Shown: piece after piece, positions 1 to 6,847 of the stretch
Layout: the number at the start of each line of letters is the position of its first letter
Numbering within the stretch: the stretch's first letter is position 1
Virus record (IMG/VR): IMGVR_UViG_3300027896_000068
Coordinates: 1-47,678 of that record
Strand: one strand, 5' to 3'
DNA: 47,678 bases
Source: a virus
Position numbers and translations under genes: made by a program
Notes under the pieces: generated by a model
Told to the model about the DNA's origin: nothing
The model's database searches: none
Seen by the model: only the letters and a program-made list of their open reading frames with translations

Positions 1-520
1 CCCCCCCCCCTGCCATATCATCAATCGTCTCCAAGGCGTGTTGAACATCACTATCTGACGGCCCAAGATTTTTCCCGAAATTCGTCGTATCAACTTCGAT
101 TGAAGCGGCGATCATCGGGTCGGTCTCTTCGACCTGGGAGACGATATCATCTCGGAGATAGCTGGAAAGAACGTCCGATGCCTTGGGCTGATACCAATAA
201 TAGATGTAGAAATTCTCTACTCGTGGAGCATAATTCAGAGTCACCAGGCCTCCCGAGCTGATACTCACCAGAGCGATTCTGTGCCGGGTAAACGGAATGG
301 CTGAATCATAAAGAGGTTTTTTGTTCGCGTTTGTGATGTCGCCCAGGTCCGTAATAATCACGCAGGAAGGATCCCAGGCCCCAATTTGGAAGGTGGCATT
401 CAGGACCGTGCCCGTAAGCTGGAAAGTCGTAGCCGCGCCGGTCCCCGTGAATTGTTCCTGGAATACCAAGGGCTGACTCGCCGCTGCCACTCTTGGGATA
501 TTGAATACCTGAGAACCCAT
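1..520 (-). CDS. Virion appendage/fibre protein, N-terminal part (runs off the left edge)
   Basis: An open leftward frame starts at ATG 520, one base after the stop of the preceding gene, and has no stop before the window edge, so about 173 residues are visible. It begins MGSQVFNIPRVAAASQPLVF and ends in SDVQHALETIDDM followed by a glycine run encoded by ten C bases at positions 1-10. A small N-terminal domain ending in an ALETIDDM-Gly linker is common at the start of phage tail-fibre or appendage proteins, where it joins the virion-binding part to a distal domain. That role is inferred from composition and from its place in the late gene cluster. The C-terminal domain, and hence any receptor specificity, lies outside the window. 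Confidence 0.75.
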   Translation of the reverse strand, partial: MGSQVFNIPRVAAASQPLVFQEQFTGTGAATTFQLTGTVLNATFQIGAWDPSCVIITDLGDITNANKKPLYDSAIPFTRHRIALVSISSGGLVTLNYAPRVENFYIYYWYQPKASDVLSSYLRDDIVSQVEETDPMIAASIEVDTTNFGKNLGPSDSDVQHALETIDDMAGGG

Positions 521-871
521 TTAATCGTCCGTGAAATCCACTACCATCGTTTGATCCGAACCGCCCACAAAAGATACTGATGCTTTTATGGTCTTTTCAA
601 ACGATGTCAAAGAAAGGGGAATCCGATAATTCCCGGGCGTATTGAAAAAGAAGGTTTGCGGGATCACCAGTGTTCCACTCATATAAATCGGCTGATACTC
701 ATCTGTGGCATTGATATTCTTGCTGATTGCCGTAACCACAATCGTTGCAGAAGTACCGCTACCTTTGGAATATTTGCACAGTAAAACCGTGCCTTCCCGA
801 GAGGCCCCACTTATATGGGTGACGACATTGGCGGTACACGGATCAGTTCTGGAAGAAGCTAAATTCGCCAT
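521..871 (-). CDS. Small virion-associated beta-rich protein, paralogue 1 of 3
   Basis: This 116-residue protein starts with MANLASSRTDP. It shares the N-terminal signature SRTDP-x6-THxxxA and a following LxKxxxGxGxS segment with the two proteins at 8332-8697 and 8707-9078, so all three descend from one gene. All end in a short acidic tail after a VVDF/VVDC/VIDF strand. Predicted beta-rich composition and the position among structural genes suggest a capsid or tail decoration role, but I do not recognise a named family. It abuts the next upstream gene at 872 with no gap, indicating translational coupling. Confidence 0.7.
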   Translation of the reverse strand: MANLASSRTDPCTANVVTHISGASREGTVLLCKYSKGSGTSATIVVTAISKNINATDEYQPIYMSGTLVIPQTFFFNTPGNYRIPLSLTSFEKTIKASVSFVGGSDQTMVVDFTDD

Positions 872-1135
872 TTAATTTGATTTCCCAGAATTGCCACCAG
901 GAGGCATCTGCCCGATTCCCCCGGGCATCTGTACACTCATTTTAGGTAAGATTGCATACTTCACCTGAATGCCATGTGTCGCAGAGAGCATCATCTGAGC
1001 ATCCAACATACAGTTGTACTTCTTGAGAACCACGTCGATCTCCAGACCGCAAGCCTGCGCCCGCTTGCTCGCCTCCAGGGGATCCCCCATTGCCGCTATT
1101 TCTTCCGCCCTCTTTCTTGCCATCTCGTCGCTCAT
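872..1135 (-). CDS. Small hypothetical protein of the late operon
   Basis: This 87-residue protein begins MSDEMARKRAEEIAAMGDP. A strong ribosome site (GAGGAGGGAAAACAG) stands just before ATG 1135. The first 45 residues look helical and charged, and the C-terminus is rich in Met, Pro and Gly (MPGGIGQMPPGG), which suggests a flexible tail. No family is recognised. It lies between the beta-helix gene and the small paralogue at 521-871, so a structural or assembly role is likely from context only. Confidence 0.6.
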   Translation of the reverse strand: MSDEMARKRAEEIAAMGDPLEASKRAQACGLEIDVVLKKYNCMLDAQMMLSATHGIQVKYAILPKMSVQMPGGIGQMPPGGNSGKSN

Positions 1136-1161
1136 CTGTTTTCCCTCCTCAGAGATTTTAG

Positions 1162-1207
1162 GGGGGCCGCCACGCCCCCGGTTCTTTACGTGGATTTATA
1201 GTCCACG
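1162..1207 (-). promoter_or_regulatory. Tandem hairpins between late genes
   Basis: In the leftward mRNA two hairpins follow the stop of the beta-helix gene: CGTGGA/TCCACG with a 7-base loop, then GGGGGC/GCCCCC with a 6-base loop. The second is followed by CTAAAATCT rather than a true U run. They could act as a weak or partial terminator or as an mRNA processing or stability element upstream of the next ribosome site. Confidence 0.4.
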
Positions 1208-1226
1208 AAGGCAGGGTTATCGAAAG

Positions 1227-2228
1227 TTAAGCTGATGTAAGCGACCGTAACGCCTCGGAAGCAGTCGTGGTGTAGAAGCCTCTCGGAATGCGCATCCATG
1301 CTTTGGACGCCGCAGCCGTAAGCAAGGTCACGCCGTCGAATACGCAATCCTGATCGAACTCCATGTGGGCCTGATAGGTATTACTCCCACCAGTAAACAA
1401 GAATGCTTCGCTCATCGCCTGACCTTGGCCAAGGACATCGAAAGCGATGAATTTGCATCGGCTAAAGAATGCCCTGGTGACCGTTGATGTGTTGCAGACT
1501 TCAAAGAAATACGGATAGCCATTACCGCTTACTCGTACCAGGAAGATGCAATCTTCCCAGGTAGTAACGGAGCCAGCGCCAAGGCTCACAAGGGCATTGG
1601 CAGCGGTCATAGAACAGGCTTCATTTCCAACGACGCAATGATCGAAATGGCAGTTACCAGTGGCCGTGACCGAAAGTGCCCGGAAGCCGGAAGCGGCACC
1701 TTGGGTATCATTCTGGGGAGCGGCCATGTGCATCCGATAGAAGGAATTATATGCACCAGTAACGGACCAGCCAACTAGCATTGTGGCACCGGCGCTTACT
1801 CCCTGGGTCACATACATATTGGCAAATAGATTTCCTTGACCACTTACGAGAATCTGCGGTGTACCAAAATCGGTAGCCGACATCATTCGGGAACGCTTGC
1901 CGAGCATAAGCGGAGGGGAGTTTCCGACGAAACTGGTCATATTCTCGGTAAAAGTCAGGGCAGACGTTATGCTTAACGCGCTACCACCGCTGCTTGACGT
2001 GGAATTGGGGGCACCTTGGAGCAGTATAATCCTGTCGTTTCTGCCAGTTGTGATTTTGGCTCGGGCAACCGCCAAGGTCTTGACGGCTCCATCCAATGAA
2101 CTGCCATCGTTCCCGTCGCTTCCATTCGTCGGATCAAGATAAATCGTCCGACGGACGAGCGGATTGACTCCACCACCGATGATTGAATCAACCGTCAACT
2201 CGCCGATACTGATTTTCTCTTTCTGCAT
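1227..2228 (-). CDS. Parallel beta-helix (pectate-lyase-fold) virion protein
   Basis: The protein has 333 residues. Near residue 30 it carries IYLDPTNGSDGNDG, followed by a D-G-A-V-K-T-L motif and DRIILLQG. This Y-V/L-D-P-x-NGSDxNDG start is the usual opening of right-handed beta-helix proteins in phage particles. The rest is rich in short beta-strand repeats and in small and polar residues, with several Cys in the rungs (CHFDHCVVG, EDCIF, SRCKF). Such proteins serve as tailspike, fibre or capsid-surface proteins. No catalytic residues for sugar cleavage can be assigned by eye. A tRNA and a hairpin lie between it and the preceding capsid-associated genes. Confidence 0.75.
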   Translation of the reverse strand: MQKEKISIGELTVDSIIGGGVNPLVRRTIYLDPTNGSDGNDGSSLDGAVKTLAVARAKITTGRNDRIILLQGAPNSTSSSGGSALSITSALTFTENMTSFVGNSPPLMLGKRSRMMSATDFGTPQILVSGQGNLFANMYVTQGVSAGATMLVGWSVTGAYNSFYRMHMAAPQNDTQGAASGFRALSVTATGNCHFDHCVVGNEACSMTAANALVSLGAGSVTTWEDCIFLVRVSGNGYPYFFEVCNTSTVTRAFFSRCKFIAFDVLGQGQAMSEAFLFTGGSNTYQAHMEFDQDCVFDGVTLLTAAASKAWMRIPRGFYTTTASEALRSLTSA

Positions 2229-2293
2229 TGGAACTTCTCCTTGTCGTTACTCGGTGCGTCTGTGCTTCCCGGCCACCTACAGGTTAGATGAAA

Positions 2294-2324
2294 CCCGCCG
2301 GCTCACTCTTTAATAACCGGCGGG
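2294..2324 (-). terminator. Terminator-like hairpin after the tRNA
   Basis: A perfect 8-bp stem CCCGCCGG/CCGGCGGG with a 15-base loop stands immediately downstream (leftward) of the tRNA. It is followed on the minus strand by TTTCATCT. It may end or trim the tRNA transcript, or partly terminate the late operon before the beta-helix gene. Confidence 0.55.
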
Positions 2325-2327
2325 GGA

Positions 2328-2403
2328 TGGTAGCGGGACTGGGAATCGAACCCAGGTATTCCGTGGGTATGAGCCACGGGTCTTACCACTTGACGATCCC
2401 GCA
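2328..2403 (-). tRNA. tRNA with CAU anticodon (Met, or Ile2 if lysidine-modified)
   Basis: Read on the minus strand it folds as a cloverleaf: acceptor TGCGGGA/TCCCGCT with a U-U mismatch at 1:72, then A73 and an encoded CCA; short D-arm GTC/GAC; anticodon stem CGTGG/CCACG with loop CTCATAC (anticodon CAT); T-arm CTGGG/CCCAG with loop TTCGATT. The mismatch at 1:72 recalls initiator tRNA, but the three consecutive G-C pairs typical of initiators are absent from the anticodon stem. The short D-stem resembles tRNA-Gln. Charging identity is therefore uncertain. It sits inside the late operon between virion genes. Confidence 0.85.
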
Positions 2404-2408
2404 ATGGT

Positions 2409-2873
2409 TTAGAAACCGAAATCCACGATCTGGACGAAGAAATCGACCACCGCCAGCGTTACGCTGGTTGCATCATTGTTGTAAAGGGTCAGAACGCTCG
2501 CAGTCGTAGCCAGATACCCGACTCCCGTGGTGGTAATCAGGATATCCAACTCTCCCCTGGGCGTTGTGACAAAGCCGGCCGTCTCCAGCGTGGCTCCATC
2601 GAGTAAACCGTCCTGGTCAATTTCTACGGCCGCGGTCGTGAAGAGTCCCAGATCAACATCGGTAACTCCGGTATTGGCCGTGATGACTTTCATGTACGCA
2701 GATATGATCCAGGCGTTGGCGGGAAGATTCATAATCGCCATCCGTTTGGCGTTTGCCAGGTTGTTTGCCGTCGCGGTAAAGTCTACCCTTTTCTTGGCGA
2801 CGAACACTCTGCCTTTTCCATCCCATGGGAGAGCAGTTCCCTCATAGGTTGTCAGATCGACATCGAAAGCCAT
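2409..2873 (-). CDS. Capsid-associated (putative decoration) protein, tandem copy 2
   Basis: This 154-residue protein begins MAFDVDLTTYEGTALPWDGK. It aligns from end to end with its neighbour at 2902-3366, sharing the first 21 residues almost exactly, GLLD in the middle, TGVGYLATT, and the ending DFG-F. Two tandem copies directly downstream of the major capsid gene suggest a capsid decoration, stabilisation or head-fibre protein present in two forms. Function is inferred from position and size. The ribosome site AAGGAGAAAAAAACTC precedes ATG 2873. Confidence 0.75.
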   Translation of the reverse strand: MAFDVDLTTYEGTALPWDGKGRVFVAKKRVDFTATANNLANAKRMAIMNLPANAWIISAYMKVITANTGVTDVDLGLFTTAAVEIDQDGLLDGATLETAGFVTTPRGELDILITTTGVGYLATTASVLTLYNNDATSVTLAVVDFFVQIVDFGF

Positions 2874-2901
2874 GAGTTTTTTTCTCCTTTCCTTATGGGA
2901 T

Positions 2902-3366
2902 TTAAAATCCGAAGTCTGAGCAGAGGACGAAGAAGTCCACTACCGCCTCGTTTATGGTGTCGGAATCGACATCATAAAGGGTTAGATAGCAATCCGTTGT
3001 GGCGAGATACCCAACGCCGGTGGAGTTCACCAGGAAGTTCAGGACACCCAGGGTAGTCGTCTTCCATCCGACGGTAGCGAACGACAGGGAATCCAGTAAT
3101 CCGTCCGCGTCGATAACCGTGCTCCCGTCCGTATAAAGCCCCAGATGCGTATCGGTAATGTCCGTATCAGCGGTTATCACCTTGGCGTAGCCGGCGAGAA
3201 TCCAGGTGTTGGCCGGGATCTTCATGATCGCCATGAGTTTTGTCGTGGCCAGATAGTTGGCCGACTGGGTGAAATCGACTCTCTTCTTCGCCACGAACAT
3301 TCTTCCCTTGCCGTCCCACGGAAGCGCGGTGCCTTCATAGGTTGTTAAATCAACGTCAAAAGCCAT
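2902..3366 (-). CDS. Capsid-associated (putative decoration) protein, tandem copy 1
   Basis: This 154-residue paralogue of the 2409-2873 protein begins MAFDVDLTTYEG. A longer frame exists to 3405, but the ribosome site AGAAGGAGCAACACA sits directly before ATG 3366. That start also matches the N-terminus of the second copy, so the shorter form is chosen. Divergence in the middle third (ADTDITDTHLGLYTDG against ANTGVTDVDLGLFTTA) with conserved ends implies an old duplication with separate surfaces. Two hairpins with the same loop lie between this gene and the capsid gene. Confidence 0.75.
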   Translation of the reverse strand: MAFDVDLTTYEGTALPWDGKGRMFVAKKRVDFTQSANYLATTKLMAIMKIPANTWILAGYAKVITADTDITDTHLGLYTDGSTVIDADGLLDSLSFATVGWKTTTLGVLNFLVNSTGVGYLATTDCYLTLYDVDSDTINEAVVDFFVLCSDFGF

Positions 3367-3382
3367 TGTGTTGCTCCTTCTG

Positions 3383-3443
3383 ATAGGTGGGGAAGAAAGC
3401 CCCACCTATTGATTCAGTGTGTAAGCGTGGAAGAAAGCCACGC
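3383..3443 (-). promoter_or_regulatory. Two hairpins with identical CTTTCTT loops after the capsid gene
   Basis: In the leftward mRNA, GCGTGG/CCACGC (3425-3443) and ATAGGTGGGG/CCCCACCTAT (3383-3409) each close the same 7-base loop CTTTCTT. They occupy the space between the capsid stop and the ribosome site of the next gene. Neither has a U run, so they are more likely RNA stability, processing or attenuation elements than strong terminators. Confidence 0.45.
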
Positions 3444-3452
3444 CATGGTTTC

Positions 3453-4274
3453 TTACTTCCGGATGTAGAACATCCCCAGGGAAACGGGCTTCATGACCTT
3501 GTATCCGTAGACGTTCAGACCACGAACGAGGTCACCAAAGGTGCTCTCTGCCCGCAGGGTTTCCGTCTTGATCAACTGTGACGCGAACGTCAGAGCTGAT
3601 TTGTGACCGAACGGAGCGTAGTAGCAAGTGGTGCTCGTCAGCGTGGTATCGGCCAGGGAATACAGGTTATTGGAGATGTAAATCGTGAACTCGTCAATCG
3701 ATCCGATCCGGCCGTTCCTCATGGGCGTGACCTGGCCACTCACCAGGGCGTCTCCAGTCAGGGCAACGTCTTTCAGATCGGACTTCTTGATAAGTCCAGC
3801 CGCCCATGCGGGCAGCACCATCCACCGGTCGCTCCGGGGGATATTCTGCTCATCCAGCACCGAGCCCGCGTCCACGATCGCTTCGAGAACGTTGGTCTTG
3901 GTGAACTGGAGAGGCGCACCCACCGCACCTAGGGCATAGGAAACGGATTTCACACCGGCGGTATTGCCGTAATTGTATGCGGCCGCTCCGGAATAAAACG
4001 CTGAATCCGCCAGGATGCCCTGATCGATGCTGATGCCCATCTGATACCCGGCGTCCATCGTCCAGTCTTCGAACAGCCGTAAATCCGTCTGGACCTGCAC
4101 AACATCGTCACAGGTGAATCCGAAATATTTACCTTTGTCGATGTTGAGCTCGACCGGGGTGCTGGTCGGGCGTTGATAATTGAGGTTCTGCCCGATCGTG
4201 TAAGTGTTAATAGTGATATCCGGGGTCGTGCGCACGATAACTTTGTCACCATACGCTTTGATCTCGCCTTCATA
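3453..4274 (-). CDS. Major capsid protein, exon 2
   Basis: Exon 2 encodes 273 residues starting YEGEIKAYGDKVIVRTTPDI and continuing to YKVMKPVSLGMFYIRK. Joined in frame to exon 1 (4980-5120), it makes a 320-residue coat protein whose spliced junction reads FGDIANTD-YEGEI. NTDYEGEI followed by a GDxVxVRTTPDITI segment is characteristic of one branch of HK97-fold phage coat proteins. The coat forms the icosahedral shell with the scaffold encoded just upstream. Read unspliced, this exon has only an internal GTG start at 4235, which would lack the N-terminal arm, so splicing should be essential for a functional capsid. Confidence 0.92.
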   Translation of the reverse strand, partial: YEGEIKAYGDKVIVRTTPDITINTYTIGQNLNYQRPTSTPVELNIDKGKYFGFTCDDVVQVQTDLRLFEDWTMDAGYQMGISIDQGILADSAFYSGAAAYNYGNTAGVKSVSYALGAVGAPLQFTKTNVLEAIVDAGSVLDEQNIPRSDRWMVLPAWAAGLIKKSDLKDVALTGDALVSGQVTPMRNGRIGSIDEFTIYISNNLYSLADTTLTSTTCYYAPFGHKSALTFASQLIKTETLRAESTFGDLVRGLNVYGYKVMKPVSLGMFYIRK

Positions 4275-4979
4275 CTTTTTGTTATCGCTAACTTTTACTG
4301 TTAGCTTCTAACGGTTTTCCCGTTAGGTCAGACTGTATCTTGTTCCGCAATTTATATTCGCGGAGCTCATCGTGCAGTCGTTGAGGATTCCTATTGTGTA
4401 TCGTTGCCACCTGTTCGATGATTTCAAAATCACGTTCATCGTAATTGGCGCGTCCATAATTGCCATAAGCTAATTTTACCCATTTGGAATTAAGTCTCCG
4501 ATCACAGAATTCTTGAATCAGCCTTGCTTCTGTTTTCTTACTGATTATGTAGAGAGATAAAATATTCAGCGCCTTCACTACTCTTTTAAGACCCTGAATC
4601 TTTATGGTCCACCTTGCCTTTCTCTGTCGGCCATTTGAACTCTTCCAAGAATTGGCTTGCTCGACAGATTGAAACTGAACATAAAAAGGAATGTTCGAGT
4701 TTCTTAAAACTTCTAGGCAAGTATCTATGATCGTTTTATCTGTGTTCGTTATGGCAATGAGTGGAGAGAACAGCAACGTCTCTCTTTTGGTCTGTTTGTG
4801 GAGCCGATGATGATTGATCGTAATACATCCTTCACCATCTATGATTCCACCAAACCAACACAACAGTCTTTCCTGCTGATTGACTCCCTGTATAGGAGAT
4901 TGTTCCATAATTAGGACCCCTATCTTTTGAAGTTATTCCAGCATATAGATGAGTTTTACACCGACCATGAAGGTTTTTA
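4275..4979 (-). ncRNA. Group I self-splicing intron in the major capsid gene
   Basis: Minus-strand pairing supports every boundary. P1: the 5' exon end ACACCGAT pairs with internal guide GTCGGTGT (4958-4965) over 8 bp with a U-G wobble at the splice site. P10: exon 2 TATGAAGG pairs with CCTTCATG just before the guide. The base before exon 2 is the expected terminal G (4275). Core elements: P (TGCTGGAA, 4936-4943) pairs with Q (CAATCAGCAGG, 4872-4882) as P4; R (CCTCAACGACTG, 4375-4386) pairs with S (AAGATACAGTC, 4331-4341) as P7; P8 is TCCGC/GCGGA (4344-4364). Two hairpins (CTAACGG/CCGTTAG and GCTAAC/GTTAGC) form the P9 region. Subgroup not assigned. Confidence 0.93.
4288..4908 (-). CDS. LAGLIDADG homing endonuclease encoded in the capsid intron
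   Basis: This 206-residue protein carries one LAGLIDADG-type motif, LLCWFGGIIDGEGCI, around residues 15-29. It is preceded by VNQQER, also seen in organellar intron endonucleases. A single motif suggests a homodimer of the I-CreI kind. The expected role is cutting intronless capsid genes to spread the intron. The frame does not sit neatly in a loop of the ribozyme: its first codons run through the Q/P4 strand and its last 40 codons run through R, P8, S and P9. The RNA core and protein therefore constrain each other. Start ATG 4908 has AGGGG eight bases upstream. Confidence 0.9.
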   Translation of the reverse strand: MEQSPIQGVNQQERLLCWFGGIIDGEGCITINHHRLHKQTKRETLLFSPLIAITNTDKTIIDTCLEVLRNSNIPFYVQFQSVEQANSWKSSNGRQRKARWTIKIQGLKRVVKALNILSLYIISKKTEARLIQEFCDRRLNSKWVKLAYGNYGRANYDERDFEIIEQVATIHNRNPQRLHDELREYKLRNKIQSDLTGKPLEANSKS

Positions 4980-5120
4980 ATCGGTGTTGGCAATGTCGCC
5001 AAAAACCGTCGCGGAGTAAAATTTGACCAGGATCTTACCTGACCAAATCTCCGGGATAAATTTGCTAGAGCCCGTCACATTAGAGTAGGCGGGCTGCGGT
5101 GCTACAAAAGGGTAAGGCAT
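4980..5120 (-). CDS. Major capsid protein, exon 1
   Basis: Exon 1 has 47 codons from ATG 5120, MPYPFVAPQPAYSNVTGSSK and on to FGDIANTD, exactly in frame with exon 2 after removal of the 705-bp intron. Without splicing, translation stops two bases into the intron (GAT-TAA), giving a 47-residue peptide. The ribosome site AAGGAG lies in the 3' arm of a stem-loop that reaches to the start codon. The gene follows the scaffold gene by 36 bp, the usual scaffold-coat order of tailed phages. Confidence 0.92.
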
Positions 5121-5156
5121 TGTCAATCTCCTTGTTTATTCCAAGGAGCAAGACAA
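5120..5156 (-). promoter_or_regulatory. Stem-loop covering the capsid ribosome site
   Basis: On the minus strand TTGTC-ttg-CTCCTTG-gaataaa-CAAGGAG-att-GACAA forms a 7-bp plus 5-bp stem. The CAAGGAG arm is the Shine-Dalgarno sequence and GACAA ends in the A of the start codon. It fills the entire gap between scaffold stop and capsid start. Translation of capsid could depend on ribosomes finishing scaffold and opening the stem. Confidence 0.6.
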
Positions 5157-6224
5157 TCAGACGACCCTCCCCTCTCTCTGTGCTGCGGTAATTTCGGCCT
5201 CAATCTGCGCTTGAAGAGCCGCTTGGCCTCTGTAAAGCCCCTTTGCTACGTTCGCGTAATATTCGCTGATGTCTTTCCTTGAAATGAGTTGTTTGGGTTG
5301 AATCCCTGGCGGCACACCCGGGGGCCCACTAGGAGGCGTGATTGCGCCTGCCCTTGGATTTGTGGGGACCGGTGGTGTCGCCGGTAAGGCTGGCGGAGTT
5401 GCCGGGGGTATCGCTGCCGGTGGCGTTACGCTGGGGAAAACCATTCTGAAATCTTTGATCATGTTGACGACCGATGTGCTATCGAATCCGGCCAGGGCGT
5501 CCTTGAGCATTTCCCCGCGAGTTTTGTTCGCGTATCTGTCTCGCTGGGAGAGCCAAGCGGGCCAGTTGGGGTCTTGCTGACAGGTCACTTGCCAGTCCGG
5601 GACTGTGGTATTCATGGCTACCATGAAATTGTCCTGGGCTGTCTTTGCTTTTTCCTGGTCGGCTGTTTTGAACCGGCTCTCGGTACTGGCCGTGATATTT
5701 GCCGCAGCCTGGTCAACGATCTTGGCTACGGCCTGGGCCACATCCGGGTATTGTTCCCGAAAAGCCTTGAGTGTCGGTTCTTCCGATGTCGTGATCATTT
5801 GCCCTATGTTCCCGGTAGGATCCGGCGCCGTGGTGAGGGGTGTTCCGGGCTGCGCGGGAGGGGCCGTCTTTGCGGATGTCAACTGATTTTGGAGATCAGA
5901 GATCTGATTTTCCAGGTAGGCCACGCGGTAACTTAACCGTGGCACTTCCGCGATATACTTCCCGTTGAGAGTTTGGTAACGCTGTTTCCAGGTCTCCAGA
6001 CTATCTTCCAGGGGTAATTGCGCTGGGGGTGCCGCCACTTGCGGGGTCGCTGGGGGAACTGCCGGGGGCGCCGGAGGCGTATCACCGGGGACGGCCGGAG
6101 GAGTTGCGGGGGGTGTCACAGGGGGCACCGGGGGCGCGTTGGGGTCTGCCGGGGGTGCGAACTGGGCCTTGAACAACTCATCCGCTATCTTTCCTTGTTC
6201 TGCGACTGCATCTGGTACTGGCAT
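5157..6224 (-). CDS. Capsid scaffolding protein
   Basis: This 355-residue protein lies directly upstream of the coat gene. Residues 20-70 and 265-315 are Pro/Ala-rich. Between them is a coiled-coil segment (WKQRYQTLNGKYIAEVPRLS and on to LENQISDLQNQL, about 80-115) and helical stretches. The charged C-terminus (ISRKDISEYYANVAKGLYRG, then EIEAEITAAQREGRVV-like helix) fits the coat-binding end of scaffolds. Scaffolds guide coat assembly into procapsids and leave or are cleaved. Assignment rests on gene order, length and composition rather than a sequence motif. ATG 6224 follows AAGGAGAAAAT. Confidence 0.82.
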   Translation of the reverse strand: MPVPDAVAEQGKIADELFKAQFAPPADPNAPPVPPVTPPATPPAVPGDTPPAPPAVPPATPQVAAPPAQLPLEDSLETWKQRYQTLNGKYIAEVPRLSYRVAYLENQISDLQNQLTSAKTAPPAQPGTPLTTAPDPTGNIGQMITTSEEPTLKAFREQYPDVAQAVAKIVDQAAANITASTESRFKTADQEKAKTAQDNFMVAMNTTVPDWQVTCQQDPNWPAWLSQRDRYANKTRGEMLKDALAGFDSTSVVNMIKDFRMVFPSVTPPAAIPPATPPALPATPPVPTNPRAGAITPPSGPPGVPPGIQPKQLISRKDISEYYANVAKGLYRGQAALQAQIEAEITAAQREGRVV

Positions 6225-6359
6225 ATTTTCTCCTTAATTGGGGGCCCCCGGTTGGTGAGGCCGAGGGTCTCCCCGAACTTCAATCCCGCCGGGGCCATGG
6301 GTAGGTCTCCCGGTCAGGGTAAGACAGAATCTTATTTAATTGTCAAAGAGCAGACAGAC

Positions 6360-6833
6360 TTAAAGAACCTGTTTCTTCGCTTTCGACTTCATTAAAATCA
6401 ACTTCTTTACATCGAAATTCGATTCTCCGGGAGTCAGGACAAACGATGCCAGGCCCTTCTCTAGATATTCTTTATCGATGTAGGTATAGGTCTTACCCTT
6501 ACCGGAAACTATTTTCTGAATCGATGGGCTATGATTCACTCCGATCAAATACGGATCTGGAGTTCCATTTTTATTTTCTGCGGCAAAGATAGCCAAGATC
6601 CATTCGTCGTTATTCGCTGGATTGCAGGCCTCAAAACCAACAATCACCAAGTATGCCCCGGAATGTACAGGCATAAAATCACCCGGCCATTTGGTAAAGT
6701 CCGGCAGAGATGCCGGAACCTGGTACGTCTTATCCCAGATTTTAAAATCCTTGGATGAATCTGAAATCTTCGCCACTGTGGCGCAGGAAAACAAAAAGAG
6801 AACAAGAAAGACCAGAACACAAAACTTCTTCAT
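6360..6833 (-). CDS. Phage lipoprotein of the lysis region
   Basis: This 157-residue protein has a Lys-rich N-terminus, a hydrophobic stretch and lipobox LFSC (MKKFCVLVFLVLFLFSCAT), so it should be lipidated and anchored in the outer membrane. ATG 6833 is chosen over 6851 because AAAGGTGGATTTACC gives a ribosome site and the signal peptide then begins properly. It follows the endolysin and holin, where an outer-membrane spanin subunit or a superinfection-exclusion lipoprotein is often found. It is longer than Rz1-type proteins and shows no Pro-rich spanin region, so function stays open. Confidence 0.7.
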   Translation of the reverse strand: MKKFCVLVFLVLFLFSCATVAKISDSSKDFKIWDKTYQVPASLPDFTKWPGDFMPVHSGAYLVIVGFEACNPANNDEWILAIFAAENKNGTPDPYLIGVNHSPSIQKIVSGKGKTYTYIDKEYLEKGLASFVLTPGESNFDVKKLILMKSKAKKQVL

Positions 6834-6847
6834 GGTAAATCCACCTT

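Noticed and set aside
4235-4908. Capsid as a shorter unspliced gene starting at GTG 4235
   Set aside because: It would lose the N-terminal arm encoded at 4980-5120, whose frame, ribosome site and splice pairing all fit an intron.
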